Part shown: positions 7,990-20,330 of the stretch, one piece after another
Layout of the letters: each line of letters opens with the position of its first letter
Numbering within the stretch: position 1 is the stretch's first letter
NCBI GenBank assembly: GCA_003693705.1
Contig: RBZT01000767.1
Coordinates: forward strand, 1 to 32,773
From: Polymyxa betae
Lineage: Eukaryota > Endomyxa > Phytomyxea > Plasmodiophorida > Plasmodiophoridae
Direction of reading: 5' to 3'
DNA: 32,773 nt
Notes under the pieces: generated by a model
The model's input: the letters and a program-made list of their open reading frames with translations, nothing else
What the model was told of the DNA's origin: nothing
The model's database searches: none
Program-made: the position numbers and the translations under genes

Positions 7990-9189
7990 CACGCTTGCGG
8001 AAGCCTTCAGGCTGCTGGAGATAGATCTCCTCCGAGAGTTCGCCATACAAATAGGCAGTGTCGATATCCATCTGAACAATTTCAAGGTCGTGATGTGCAG
8101 CGATTGTCAGCATCAGGCGCAACGATGTCATCGAGATCACCGGGGAGTACGTCTGTTGGTAGTCAACCCCTTTCTTCTGTGTGAAGCCTCTCGCAACGAA
8201 GCGGGCCTTCTTTCGAATGGCTTCGCCATCAGCTCCGGTCTTCACTTTGAAAATCCACTTACCTTGGATTACTTTTCGCCCCGGTCGCAATTTGACGAGG
8301 TCCCAGGTTCCGTTCTTCACTAGAGATTGATACTCACTTTGCATAGCTGTTCGCCAGCCATCATCTTCGAGTGCTTCAGTGATGCTTGCAGGTTCGTCTG
8401 TCACTTGATAGGCGCGAACTCGCTTCATACGCCTCCGTGCCTCTTCGTCTTCTTGGTGAAACGTGAAGCGATCTGGCTCAGCAAGCAAACGCTTCGTTCT
8501 TCGTTCCGTATTCATCACAACATCGGGCACATCACCAATTTCTACCAGTGAGGTGTCAGCGTTCAATTCTTCAAATGTCGGCGCCTCGATGTCCATGGTT
8601 TCATTGTCATTAGTCAGGGTGTCAAGAGTTTCATCCATATTCGGCCCGACCTTCATGTCCTGCTCGTCGTCGTCTACGACCGGGACTGGTACGGCAGAGG
8701 GCGCGGCCTCCGATTGCTTTATCTCATCGGTCGCGATAGCAGTGTCATCAGCGATATCATTGTTGTCAGTGATGATGATCGTGTCCCGGGCAGTATCAAT
8801 CGGTTGGAGCGCATGAGTGTCAACGATTGGAGTTGCTGTTATTGCCACTGAATTGGGGAAGGTTAGTGGTGTCGTGTCTAACGGTGCAATCTTAGCTTCC
8901 GGGTCAGTTTTCAGCGGGAACGAAGTTTCATCGAAAGTGGCTCCATGCGTCAGGAAGATCCGCCTCGACTTGAGCTCCATCACGATATGACCCTTCTGCC
9001 CAGCAGGATAACCGAGAAATACACACGGTACTGAGACATCGTCGAGCTTCTTACGCTTCTGCTTTGGGATAGTAGCGTATGCTTTGCATCCAATTATGTG
9101 GAAGTAGTCGACGTTGGGTGTCCGCCCGGTCCATATCTCTTTGAGTGTCGGCGGGGTTTTATTTTGAGTGTATTTGTCAATTAATATTC
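7990..9189 (-). pseudogene. Ty1/copia retrotransposon pol remnant (integrase C-terminus to early reverse transcriptase)
   Basis: Reading down from 9189 the frame shows the integrase end of a copia polyprotein (PPTLKEIWTGRTPN, VDYFHIIGCKAYA, VPCVFLGYPAGQKGHIV, RRIFLTHGATFDE). A long acidic linker rich in Asp/Thr follows, and then the reverse transcriptase start: GWRTAMQSEYQSLVKNGTW, KWIFKVKTGADG, ARFVARGFTQKKGVDYQQTY and the first catalytic Asp in QMDIDTAYLYGEL. It ends at IYLQQPEGF. The YVDD catalytic motif, RNase H, protease and gag are missing, and both ends are lost (a stop TGA just above 9189). The element is therefore a dead fragment, although the surviving frame has no internal stop, which suggests fairly recent insertion. 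It inserts into a repeat-rich spacer on the minus strand. Confidence 0.9.
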
Positions 9190-9254
9190 TGCTTCAATTC
9201 AAAATTCACCCCGATTTATAAAAAAAAATCTTAATCCGTGCGATTTCGCCGATT

Positions 9255-9401
9255 TTACGTGGCACGAGAGCTTTACGTGGCACGAGGTCATTTTTGTATG
9301 GGAAAATGGCATTTTTCGCCGATTTTCGGAAATCTTACCTGGCAGGAAGGGGGTTTTACGTGGCATTTTGGGGGTCTTACGTGGCACGCTTGCCTGGCAG
9401 G
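9255..9401. repeat. Array of six TTACGTGGCACG-like 12-mers
   Basis: Units start at 9255, 9273, 9335, 9356, 9377 and 9390: three TTACGTGGCACG, one TTACGTGGCATT, one TTACCTGGCAGG and one TTGCCTGGCAGG. Spacing is irregular (13 to 62 bases), so this is not a simple tandem satellite. Confidence 0.75.
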
Positions 9402-9513
9402 AAAATATAAGGATTATTATGAATAAATTTCGGATTGATTGCGGATTAATGCGCGTGAATGATGTGTCATTTTCAAAAAATATTTCAAAAATAACTCAAA
9501 AATGACGCCCCAG

Positions 9514-9627
9514 AGTTGAATACCATAATGATATTTTTGAAACTTTTTTCAATAATATCACGTTATAAGACCCTATAACGTGATATTTTTGGAATTTTTT
9601 TCAATAATATCATTATGGTATTCAACT
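9514..9627. repeat. Near-perfect hairpin, two 54-bp arms with a 6-base loop (MITE/foldback-like)
   Basis: The left arm (9514-9567) begins AGTTGAATACCATAATGATA and ends ATATCACGTTATA. The right arm (9574-9627) is its inverted complement, with a few mismatches in the A/T-run middle. The loop is AGACCC. The outer 22 bases and inner 13 bases pair exactly. It marks the point where similarity of the 7TM pseudogene stops. No clear target duplication is visible. Confidence 0.8.
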
Positions 9628-10015
9628 ATCGCGATCGTGACCTTCACGACACCGATCACCAATCCGATATCAACCAGCGGCACTGTCTGCAGCCGTTTCC
9701 AGAACGATTGCGAAGCGGTCTGGATCAGTACGGCATGCATGTAGAGAAGCGATGGTGGCCGCCAACACGATAACTTGATGGGAGAGATCGCCCATAGAAG
9801 AGCTTCAGAGGCGTCGCGGGTGTCTTTCACTCCGGAAATCGGCTCGGACCAGGTACGACCAGGCCAGTCTGTCGATTATGAGAATGCCCTGATCAGCGAC
9901 GAGTTTGGCGTCAACCAAAGCTGTATCATTTATGCTGGAAGTGTTATTAAGCTGGACCATCATAGCCTGAACTTCTCCCAAAAGCAGACATCCGAACTGA
10001 TAGAAAGTCCCAAAA
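9628..10015 (-). pseudogene. Decayed paralogue of the 7TM receptor-like gene
   Basis: On the minus strand LLYMHAVLIQTASQSFWKRL and the following VDIGLVIGVVKVTIAIVEY align residue by residue with YIYMHTVLILATSPSFMKRM and VHVALLIGALKNAIMAIYF of the gene at 5369-6980. Upstream, a long frame containing VDAKLVADQGILIIDRL and SYLVRADFRSERHP corresponds to the juxtamembrane ectodomain (LVEGALTSAQDLL, MVRVKPEF). It carries at least one in-frame TGA after the ectodomain part and a frameshift at the first membrane span. Only the ectodomain end and the first two spans remain; the rest stops at the hairpin element. This is a partial inverted duplication of the neighbouring gene. Confidence 0.7.
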
Positions 10016-11861
10016 TCGTCAAAACCGATGAAAATCGATGATGCGAATTCGCAGTGATTGACAAAGTGTTTTGTAAGAAGACGTCTATAGAGGGCGTTTC
10101 CATCAGCAAAAATTTATCATGGCAGGATATGGGCTGTTCATAGCATGTGGGAGAGTACGACTCACCCGGACAGCAAGTAGGCTCATGTTGGGATCACACG
10201 AGGTCGTCTGCTGTTCGAGATATCCTTCTGCTGACAATCACACTTAATATTTACGGCCATTGTTAATATACAGACGGCGTCAATAGGAGGCAGGGCGCCT
10301 AGATAGTTTCAGAAGCTGGTTGGATTCAGCCTAAACCATCAAGTACATACTCGATCGGACCGGAAGATATTTGATTCTCTGCAAAAGATTATGCTGAAGT
10401 ACCGGGGACAATTAAACAATTGATCAACATCGAAAGTAAATGAAATGGTCTGGGTGATTACAGTGCTGATTTCTTTCCCGATTGTTTGTCTGTGATCGCA
10501 GATTTTTTCATATGGCGCTGTTTATTCACGCAGCTTTCCCGATCTTTTCCTGATTTTTGTGCGTGGCTTAATATTCTATTTGCGCGCATTTTTCTTCCAA
10601 GAGCACTATTGCCTGTTCGCCTTCACAGTTTATGAACTTGTCAGTCTCAAGGCTCGGGCGGTTTGCAGCCGGAGCTCTTCTGAAAACTTGGCCTAATTGG
10701 AGTACATATGCTGTATGCAGCAATGCTAATTAATGGGAGCCAGTAATTTTGCAGAGGCGGGTGGCACTCCATTAACTGCCTAGACCCTACATCAGGCAGT
10801 TTATCACTATGGCAGGGCGATTGTTGCACACTGCAGCCAGATGGATCCATAGCATATCTTGTAGAAAGTTCAGATGCATCACTATAATAAAGTCGAATTT
10901 GATGATAAAGACATTTGTAAACATTCAGACAAGAATGACGCGCTTAAAGAAAGCAGCTGAAAAAGTACAGATAACAGTTGCGAAAATGGAGCTTCTATCA
11001 ATTGAATTTAACACAAAATTTTAATCCGAAGTTGGCTGGTATTCTTCGCTCTCAGCTTACTGATTTCTTCAAAGACTTTGAAGAGCCGGTTCAATTACGG
11101 ATGCTCTAATCCATACCGTGATTAATTTGCGAAATTGAATCCTGGAGCATTTCAAAGCTAATTAAGGAGGTATGGCAACTTTATCGCCGGTGTGTCATCA
11201 ACAAAGCTTCAGAACAAAGTATTATTAATCAAGTCAAGACGTCACTGTTTTCGAATTCCTCACTGATGCAAATCGTGGGCGGATTTGATCGCATTCAGCA
11301 GTCTGTGCCCACCAAGCGACGGCGCAAACAAGCTGAATGTTATTGCTAATGACTCTTTGCTACAGGAAGCGTTCAGTACACTTACGACATATGCAAACTG
11401 GCTTCTTCACGAAAAGAGTACTCAGCCTCTCATATACTTGTAAGAATTGGCCTTCTAGATTTAGAAAAAGTTTGTGAGCCACAAAGACCACCCGGAGCAC
11501 CTGATCAAGACAAACATCTTAACATGAATACGCAGGGAATATCACACTTATATATAACACGTAATTATAGCAAAGCCTAGATGTGAAACATTGCATCAGC
11601 TATATCAAGATGAATCACAGAAGCTGGAACAAAAATGAGACATACAATCTTGCAAGAATGGGAAATCGATTCACGAATAAGATGTCAGTTCAAAGTGTTC
11701 CACGATAGTCAAAACCCCTGGAAATGGTAGGTTACAGAAACAGGCATTATATTGATTAAAATAGAAATCTCAAAGGAGAAAACAGGAAAGGCGGTTTTCT
11801 TTGCCACCAAAGATGGGTTCTTGAGCTAAACTATATATGACTGCCACACATCCAATTTCAT
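10016..11861. other. Intergenic, no supported gene
   Basis: No conserved domain is visible on either strand. Short coding-like stretches occur on the plus strand (around 10935-11020, LKKAAEKVQITVAKMELL; and around 11322-11440) but are broken by stops. They might be remnants of a lost gene. The 3' UTR of Rab2 lies at the right-hand end. Confidence 0.4.
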
Positions 11862-14662
<2,801 letters not shown>

Positions 14663-14883
14663 GCAACCAGAATCGATTTTTCTGGCATCTCTCTCTGCAT
14701 CGATAGCTTATACAGCCTTTTCATGTGAAGGAGGAGGTGGCCTTATAGATGACTTTGGCAGCTCTGTTCAACCTCATCATCGGGTTTGTTCTGTATAATC
14801 AAATCCTTATAAGAGGCGCGTCTCAGCTTCGATATCAAACATTCCAGAAAATACAATAAAAAGGAACTAAAAACCAGAATCAT
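14663..14883 (-). pseudogene. PPxY-tail membrane protein, member A (pseudogene)
   Basis: A hydrophobic stretch (FLVPFLLYFLECLISKL, 14880-14820) corresponds to the span of member C, including the shared LECL. It is followed at 14790 by NKPDDEVEQ, and in another frame by LPKSSIRPPPPSHEKAV, then a TAA (14710-14708), then AIDAERDARK. Member C reads DSLDDDVGQPPKTGARPPPPS and YEEVVKAIEAERRASA at the same places. So this copy has a frameshift between the acidic and proline parts, a stop in the tail, PPSH instead of PPSY, and a donor site changed from GTATGA to GATATC. It is a dead duplicate of the member-C type. Confidence 0.65.
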
Positions 14884-15465
14884 TGGCAAACGGCGATAGA
14901 GGAGGGCAGGATTCAAGACAGTTAGGCAAAAGAGGGCGATTTAGCTCGAAGGATCTGATCTTTAAGATTGTACGATATGGATTGATCAAGATGAGATAAT
15001 GACAACAATGACTAATCATACTGGCCCCCCACGGGTCCCAGCCTCAGGCATCCAGTGATCAGATTCCCAGCAGAGAGATATCGTCGTCTTGTTGACTACC
15101 AGTTCCTCATTCCGCCTTAAGCTCAGCCAAGGCCATTACCAGAATCACGAGTTCTATGATCGTGTTGGTCATCGCCGAGTATAGAGCGCGCAGGAATCTG
15201 GCTAGATCGGAAGCAAGACGAAGGGCCAGTTTGACGACGAGCAGCCACACAGCGTGATCCGGAACCGAGACATCGCCTTCAATCAATAAAGGATCAGATA
15301 CACGTAATGTAATGCTTAAATACATCTCGTATATTGAGATATTGATATATTGCAGACGAAATTAATGAGAAATCGATATAAGAAAGCTGTAAAGAGCTGA
15401 TTGTTAGCCTGAGCTCGTACCGGTACTCGTCTGCTTGTATGATTGTTGGCGTTTCCGGATCAGAA
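14884..15465. other. Intergenic spacer in the PPxY array
   Basis: A minus-strand frame at 15107-15325 is hydrophobic in part (VWLLVVKLALRLASDL, TNTIIELVILVMALAEL) but matches no family I know and has no PPxY tail. It may be an unrecognised exon. Otherwise nothing is seen. Confidence 0.3.
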
Positions 15466-15709
15466 TCACTTTGTCGCATTATTCTCTGCATTAATAGCTG
15501 ATACAGCTTCTACATAAGTTGGAGGCTCTGGAGTTTTGTTGTCTTCCGGCGGTGGGTTGTTAGAATGACAGCAAAGCCAAAGACAGGCAAAGAGCTATCA
15601 AGCTATGAGCAGGTATCAGTCATTAAGCACAACATCGTCATACCTCACAACAAACCTCTAAACAGCAGATTACGAAGTCGACGTCCCTGCTTGAACTTGA
15701 TAGAGCCAT
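15466..15709 (-). CDS. PPxY-tail small membrane protein, member B (64 aa, two exons)
   Basis: Exon 2 (15594-15466) reads LFACLWLCCHSNNPPPEDNK, then TPEPPTYVEAVSAINAENN and ATK. This has the same shape as member C: proline run, PPxY (PPTY), then a predicted helix, then stop. A matching phase-0 exon 1 is at 15709-15644 (MALSSSSRDVDFVICCLEVC), with donor GAG|GTATGA and acceptor GATAG and a 49-nt intron. The combined span, FVICCLEVCC plus LFACLWLCC, is unusual because it crosses the intron and contains two Glu, so exon 1 is less certain than exon 2. Many cysteines near the membrane suggest palmitoylation. PPxY motifs bind WW domains, chiefly of Nedd4/Rsp5 ubiquitin ligases. It lies between members A and C in the same orientation. 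Confidence 0.5.
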
Positions 15710-16476
15710 CCTCGGCCGTGGCATGTGTCCAGACAACGTCTCTCAATAAAAGTTTTTTGCAATCTGGATTGATCCGCAGATCAACCTTCGGAGAAGACAG
15801 GACACTCATAGACCCTGAAGGCTCCCAAGGGCTCCGCAGTCCCCGTGCCCAATCGGATCCGATGGTCGACGTCCAGACCAGCAAAGAATGAGCTGTTGGT
15901 CGGCCTTCTTGCGGCTTCCAAAGTAGACGACGACAGACGGAGACGATGGACGACCCGTTCCTATCCGGGGCTGTACTGGCCCCGATCAAGTGAACGTCCA
16001 GGATTATGTTGTCCCGTTGCACGTGATCACATAAGAATAGTCACCGGCGGCAATCAACGGTAACCCTGGACCTTATGTAAAGCGATCTTGGAGCTCGAAC
16101 TGTGCCGGCTTTTTGCTTTTGAATTTCTATTCATTAGATGAATTGGTCAAAGATGGGATCGCTGTCTTATAGCTACATTGGCGCTGCTGCCTGTTCGACT
16201 GCTAACCTCTATTCCCTTCAGACCGTACCAATACAATTTGTTAGGAAACAGTTTGCAGATGTGGTGCATTTCGCGGCGTCCTATGACAAACTGCATCAAG
16301 CTCTATGGTAATACGGAACTAAAGCCACTTAGAAACTAATTTATACATCTCGTAAACTAACATTTGCATCTGCTATGATGCTGACGAATAATAAAATTAC
16401 TTAACAGGTTGATTGCAACAACTAATTGTTAACCGTCCCGCTTTCATCTAAACCATTGCCCATCATGGGGCTTCTT
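15710..16476. other. Intergenic spacer in the PPxY array
   Basis: Long minus-strand frame 15645-16022 overlaps member B's exon 1 in another frame and has no recognisable domain. Nothing else is supported. The promoter of member B and 3' end of member C should lie here. Confidence 0.35.
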
Positions 16477-16711
16477 TCAGGCAGAGGCACGTCTTTCTGC
16501 TTCAATAGCCTTCACCACCTCTTCATAGGAAGGAGGAGGTGGTCTTGCACCCGTCTTGGGAGGCTGCCCGACATCATCATCAAGTGAATCCTACATAACC
16601 AAATCTAAGCTCCAAGAAACTTGGCCTTAGCACCGATCATACATCGCATAAACATTCTAAACATGAAAATATGACAGAAAAGCACAGAAACGGGCCCCAT
16701 TCGTTCGACAT
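16477..16711 (-). CDS. PPxY-tail small membrane protein, member C (60 aa, two exons)
   Basis: Exon 1 (16711-16643) encodes MSNEWGPFLCFSVIFSCLEC plus LCD: a very short lumenal start and an 18-residue Cys-rich hydrophobic span. The donor GAT|GTATGA and acceptor TATGTAG| bound a 52-nt phase-0 intron. Exon 2 (16590-16477) encodes an acidic start (DSLDDDVGQ), a proline-rich linker and the tail RPPPPSYEEVVKAIEAERRA, ending SA. The PPPPSYEEVV core is an excellent Nedd4-family WW-domain ligand with the helical extension seen in strong binders. The cytosolic side should be the C-terminus. At 60 aa it is below most gene-finder cut-offs. The intron position and phase equal those of members D, F and G, which supports the model. 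Function is inferred as ligase recruitment at a membrane. Confidence 0.6.
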
Positions 16712-17340
16712 GAGAAAGCTGACGTCCTCGGCCTCTTTTTATAAGATTATGAGGGCAAAGGCGACAGAGTGGCGACGATATCATTCACACGCATGAGCAA
16801 GGAACACAGATTTCAGTTTTATGCGCAGTTAGTTCAGGCAAATGCAAATTTGATGATGAAAGTCTGCGAGAGGGTAACTAACAGCCAACATCGGAGCTAG
16901 GACCGAGCCTCCGAAGTGGGTCCCGCCTATATCACGCGGCGACTGATGAAACTCCCAAGGGCTGTCTTCGGACCACATAACTTTGATCCGTTTGGAGTGT
17001 CTTTACGTATGGACGCCGGGCTCTGTTTGCGTCGAAGACAAGACATGGAATGGCAAACAAATCGTGCAGCTACTTTGCGACAATGGACAGACAGTCTGTT
17101 ATGGTGAAACCGTCTGTCGTTGATTGATACAAACTGGATAAATCTTAAATGAAATCGTCACACTAATCGTACGTGTGTAAGCAGAGACATCTATTGATTT
17201 TCCAGCCCGGGTTCATTCAGCCAACTGTTTATTCTGTTCAATTGCTGGCGACGATTGGACAATCTGCAACTTCTTGAATGCACTTTTGTATCAATATATA
17301 ATTAGATAGGCATTTGCAATAATAATCGAAGCATAATGGT
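16712..17340. other. Intergenic spacer in the PPxY array
   Basis: A 63-codon plus-strand frame at 16916-17107 has no recognisable feature. Otherwise nothing is seen; it should contain the promoter of member C and 3' UTR of member D. Confidence 0.35.
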
Positions 17341-17765
17341 TCAGGCATGGCGGCCGAGTCGCATAGCTTCTTCGTAATTAGGAGGTGGTGGAATGGATAC
17401 AGAAACCTGATGATGCCTTTCATCGCTTGAGTAATGATGATTTCGAGCCTGTTGGGCATAAACAGGCAGTCCATAATTAGTTGGACTAGGTTGCTGCTCA
17501 TAATTCATTTGCTGATGACGAGACGGTTGCTGATGAGAACAGTGAACAATAGCAGGCGTCTCATCTGTTTGAAGCACCTAATAAACTGTTATTGATAGAT
17601 TCGCCTTAATAAAAAAAATGTAAGATAAAGTGCAAAAGCGAGACCGACCTCCTCTCTCGAGCAGCAGCACCAACGTATACACCTCCACAGCATCCATAGC
17701 ACTAGAATATCGAAGGCAAGGATGAAGATTCCTGTAGAAACCTGTGCTGCGTGGTCACCGGCCAT
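17341..17765 (-). CDS. PPxY-tail small membrane protein, member D (117 aa, two exons)
   Basis: Exon 1 (17765-17649) encodes MAGDHAAQVSTGIFILAFDI, then LVLWMLWRCIRWCCCSREE: short N-terminus, one span, then a basic and cysteine-rich stop-transfer (RCIRWCCC), which places the C-terminus in the cytosol by the positive-inside rule. A 71-nt phase-0 intron (GAG|GTCGGT ... TTATTAG|) leads to exon 2 (17577-17341). Exon 2 begins VLQTDETPAIVHCSHQ, aligning with VTRTVRIERPVIIRCSG of member E, continues Gln/His/Tyr-rich and ends IPPPPNYEEAMRLGRHA. The PPNY motif with EEA extension is a typical WW ligand; the cysteines are candidate palmitoylation sites. A tandemly duplicated block of about 170 bp lies just upstream (17803-18165) and may be its promoter. 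Reading is inference from architecture. Confidence 0.7.
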
Positions 17766-17802
17766 GGCTCGGCTGCACTAAAGGATCTCGTTTAGTCGGA
17801 AA

Positions 17803-18165
17803 TGAAGATGGAGTTGGACCAAATCTGCGACTGCGCACTTTTGAAAATCTCGACTAAATAATCCGCATTAATCAGTTTACGATTAATTCACGGATCAAAA
17901 AGCGAGATTTTGCCGTTAAGGGTGTGTTGAGTCGCTGCCAAATTTCAGGCTGCGCGCCTCGGTCTTCAAAAGGTCTGATCTTTCTAGAAAGTGAAGACGA
18001 TGGAGTTTGACCAAATCTGCGACTGCGCACTTTTAAAACACTCAACTAAAATAATCCGCAACCCGCATTAAAACGGATCAGAAAGCGAGATTTTGCCATT
18101 GTTTGGTCGTGATGAGTCTCATGTTTGGCTGCCAAATTTCAGGCAGGGCGTCGACTCGGTCTTCA
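17803..18165. repeat. Direct tandem duplication (two ~170-bp copies, 189-bp period)
   Basis: Copy 1 (17803-17972) and copy 2 (17992-18165) share long blocks: ACCAAATCTGCGACTGCGCA, AAAGCGAGATTTTGCC, GCTGCCAAATTTCAGGC and CTCGGTCTTCA. They differ by small indels and substitutions. The block sits directly upstream of member D (ATG 17765) and so is probably promoter sequence duplicated in place. Confidence 0.85.
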
Positions 18166-18671
18166 TGCTTCAGTGGTGCGTTTGACGTTCGCGAATAAGA
18201 ATGGGTCTAGCTGTAGCACGACGGGAATTATCAAGGACACTGCCCTACGCTATTTTCGCCAAAATTTCGGGAGGGCGACGGGCTGGGAAGATTCCAGGAA
18301 GGTTGCCGTTCACTGAGCCAGCATCGATAGTGAATGTATTCGTCATGGAAGCGAATGCGATAACGATATGGTCAAGCCCATGATCGCAGTTCTATAGATT
18401 GAGTTGCAGGGCGAAGAATGGTGTACACAACATATCGCTCGTAATCACTGCCCCCGATCAGGTCGATTTTCCACTGAGATATGCAATTGTTTAGCTACGT
18501 TAATGAACTCCAGATCTGTGCTGGTCGTTGGAACTGCTGAAGGCAGAGTATTGAAAATCCAGGAAGAGCGTGACGCTCTGCCAGTGTACGTAAAGCACGA
18601 TAATAAAGCGTTTCTCGCATTGCCACCACCCGGCCTCAATGGAGCATAATACAGTGACATTTACGAGGCGT
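18166..18671. other. Intergenic spacer in the PPxY array
   Basis: Open frames on both strands (18404-18649 plus, 18445-18660 minus) have no recognisable domain and no PPxY tail. Nothing supported. Confidence 0.35.
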
Positions 18672-19016
18672 CTACACACGTGACGGCACGTTGTACTGAG
18701 GGGGGCGTACTTGCCCCCCGAATTCGTAACGAGAATCGGGGATTCTGGGCGGATAGGTAACTTGGGGTGGTAGTGGTGGATGTTGGGCGTTCTGTTGGCC
18801 GGAACATCGTATGATTACAGGACGCTCAATCCTCACTGTTCGTGTGACCTGTAAGGGCAAGAAGATCAGAGATGGATCGGGTGATGGTTGGGCGGCACGA
18901 ACCGTCTCGGTATAGCAGATGCAACATCGGCAATATTTCCAGATACACCAGAATATGACGACGTACAGGACGACGAGCAGCACAGCCCAGATTCCGGCCA
19001 GAGACGAGTCGGCCAT
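18672..19016 (-). CDS. PPxY-tail small membrane protein, member E (95 or 114 aa)
   Basis: Starts MADSSLAGIWAVLLVVLYVV, continues IFWCIWKYCRCCICYTET: one strong span followed by a basic and five-cysteine juxtamembrane motif. The C-terminus is FGGQVRPPQYNVPSRV with a PPxY (PPQY). The frame is continuous, but family alignment predicts a 57-nt in-frame intron from ACG|GTTCGTG to CCCTTACAG|GTC (about 18906-18850), after which VTRTVRIERPVIIRCSG matches the exon-2 start of member D. If spliced the product is 95 aa, if not 114 aa. A long in-frame 5' extension to 19109 is not expected to be translated. Cytosolic tail and WW-ligase recruitment are inferred. It lies immediately downstream of a decayed copy (19253-19660). 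Confidence 0.65.
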   Translation of the reverse strand: MADSSLAGIWAVLLVVLYVVIFWCIWKYCRCCICYTETVRAAQPSPDPSLIFLPLQVTRTVRIERPVIIRCSGQQNAQHPPLPPQVTYPPRIPDSRYEFGGQVRPPQYNVPSRV

Positions 19017-19252
19017 TGTTACCTGGGCCAGATTGGCAATCCGATTCCTTTCCCGGCGTGACCCACAACCCGGGCCTCGGACTTCGGAACGTTCCAACCA
19101 AGATTGCACTGCAAATCGTTCCAGAAATAGCCAGCTCGAGGCCCGTCCTAGATGAGAGAGGAATCCGCAGTCGATCTTGGCTGTCTTTGCGCACGATCGG
19201 TGGCCCTTTATGTAGATTTGGGCTATAAATCCTTCGCTGTATCTTGAGCTAC

Positions 19253-19660
19253 CTAAATCGGCAGAAATGTCGCATCAGTATATCGATAAGGAGATCCTTG
19301 ACGGCCAGGTCCACCCGCGCATTCCACGAGTTCACGACGATGGGCGACCGGGCCGGTACGACCTGAGAAGCCTGGGCTTCGAGTTCCGCCGCATCGACAG
19401 TCAATCAGTCGAATAAGCGGAATTGCAATGAGAAAGTTGTGGCTGGAACCTTACAAACCCTATCAAAAGCGATGGCCAGTACGGTTTGTAAGCGCCCGCT
19501 GTACCTGTTTGCGTTCAGCTTGCCTGCAGTGCTAGAAATGGAGTTTCCAGCAGACGATGGCTATCATGAAATCGTCAGCCGCCTCGCCCGAAGACGATGA
19601 CAATGATGAGTTCGAATGAGATGACGACGAGCTCTTAGCGCCCACTTCGGCTGGCTGAAT
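19253..19660 (-). pseudogene. PPxY-tail membrane protein, decayed copy between members E and F
   Basis: Minus strand: a Ser-rich stretch (AKSSSSSHSNSSLSSSSGEA) then DDFMIAIVCWKLHF and a TAG mirror the Ser-rich lumenal part and span of member F (YSSSSSSPGSVSSEAVTISV). The exon ends ERKQ|GTACAG at 19505, mirroring CSQ|GTAGGG. A CTTCTCAG acceptor at 19363 opens VVPARSPIVVNSW, resembling the exon-2 start of D and E. In another frame the end reads SPYRYTDATFLPI then stop at 19255-19253, matching PPSYTDAIRHVGL of F. There is no start codon in frame, one nonsense change, one frameshift and the PPxY is lost. It is a dead relative of member F. Confidence 0.55.
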
Positions 19661-20330
19661 CAACGATAATAGGGAATTGACGAGTTGGAATACCTATACG
19701 AAGACCCCGGAACCTGAACCACCCCTGAGAGACAATAAAGGTGTCGCTCCTCTTCAAAACCGAAAACTTATTATCTCTGTAAACTGTTAGTCTTGTCAAA
19801 ATAAAAAATTGAGAACTCGAGCCCGAATTGAGTCAGGATTAACCTTTAGGAGGAGTGCTTCAGATTTTTGATGAAATTCTGAACTCTTGTGTGCATGTTG
19901 ATGAAATGCCTCAAACATATTAGATAGCATGGTCCTGGCCACAACTCATACTTTACATTCTCCAATGAATTTAGAGATACTCTGTAGGTAGTATTGATAT
20001 TGGTAGAGAGGCCCTTCGGAGGTCACCGGGTCGGCTCCGCATCAAGCTCTTACAGCTCCGCAGCCACCTTCTACCAGTCTAGGGGGTTCCTCCGGAGAGC
20101 TCCGAAGTGTGATGACCCGTAACCAACATCATTGCCTATCGATCTGAAATATTTTTCGCCTTTGAGAAGGTTTTTGTCACTCAGTAGCTTTGTAGCATCC
20201 AAGTTGGTTCTAATATAAATCCAAGGTCAAGCCTGTGTGTTTTGAGATGAAGTGAACGCCTGACTTTGAAAGAAATTTGATGGGCTAAATCACATAATAG
20301 TGAAGCCTCCGTATAATCAATGAATAGACT
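19661..20330. other. Intergenic spacer in the PPxY array
   Basis: No coding signal. A region with TTCGGAGGTCACCGGGTC (20008) and the partly inverted CTCCGAAGTGTGATGACCCG (20099) could form an imperfect stem of unknown meaning. Confidence 0.35.

Noticed and set aside
9199-9387. Minus-strand repetitive basic peptide (MPRKTPKMPRKTPFLPGK)
   Set aside because: It is only the translation of the TTACGTGGCACG-type repeat array.
15645-16022. Minus-strand frame of 125 codons overlapping member B exon 1
   Set aside because: No domain, biased composition and a different frame from the member B exon.
19267-19416. Plus-strand 49-codon frame (MSHQYIDKEILDGQVHPRIP) with a faint likeness to a 2-oxoglutarate-oxygenase N-terminus
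   Set aside because: It lies antisense to exon 2 of the decayed PPxY copy, whose splice acceptor and tail match the array; the plus frame is most simply its shadow.
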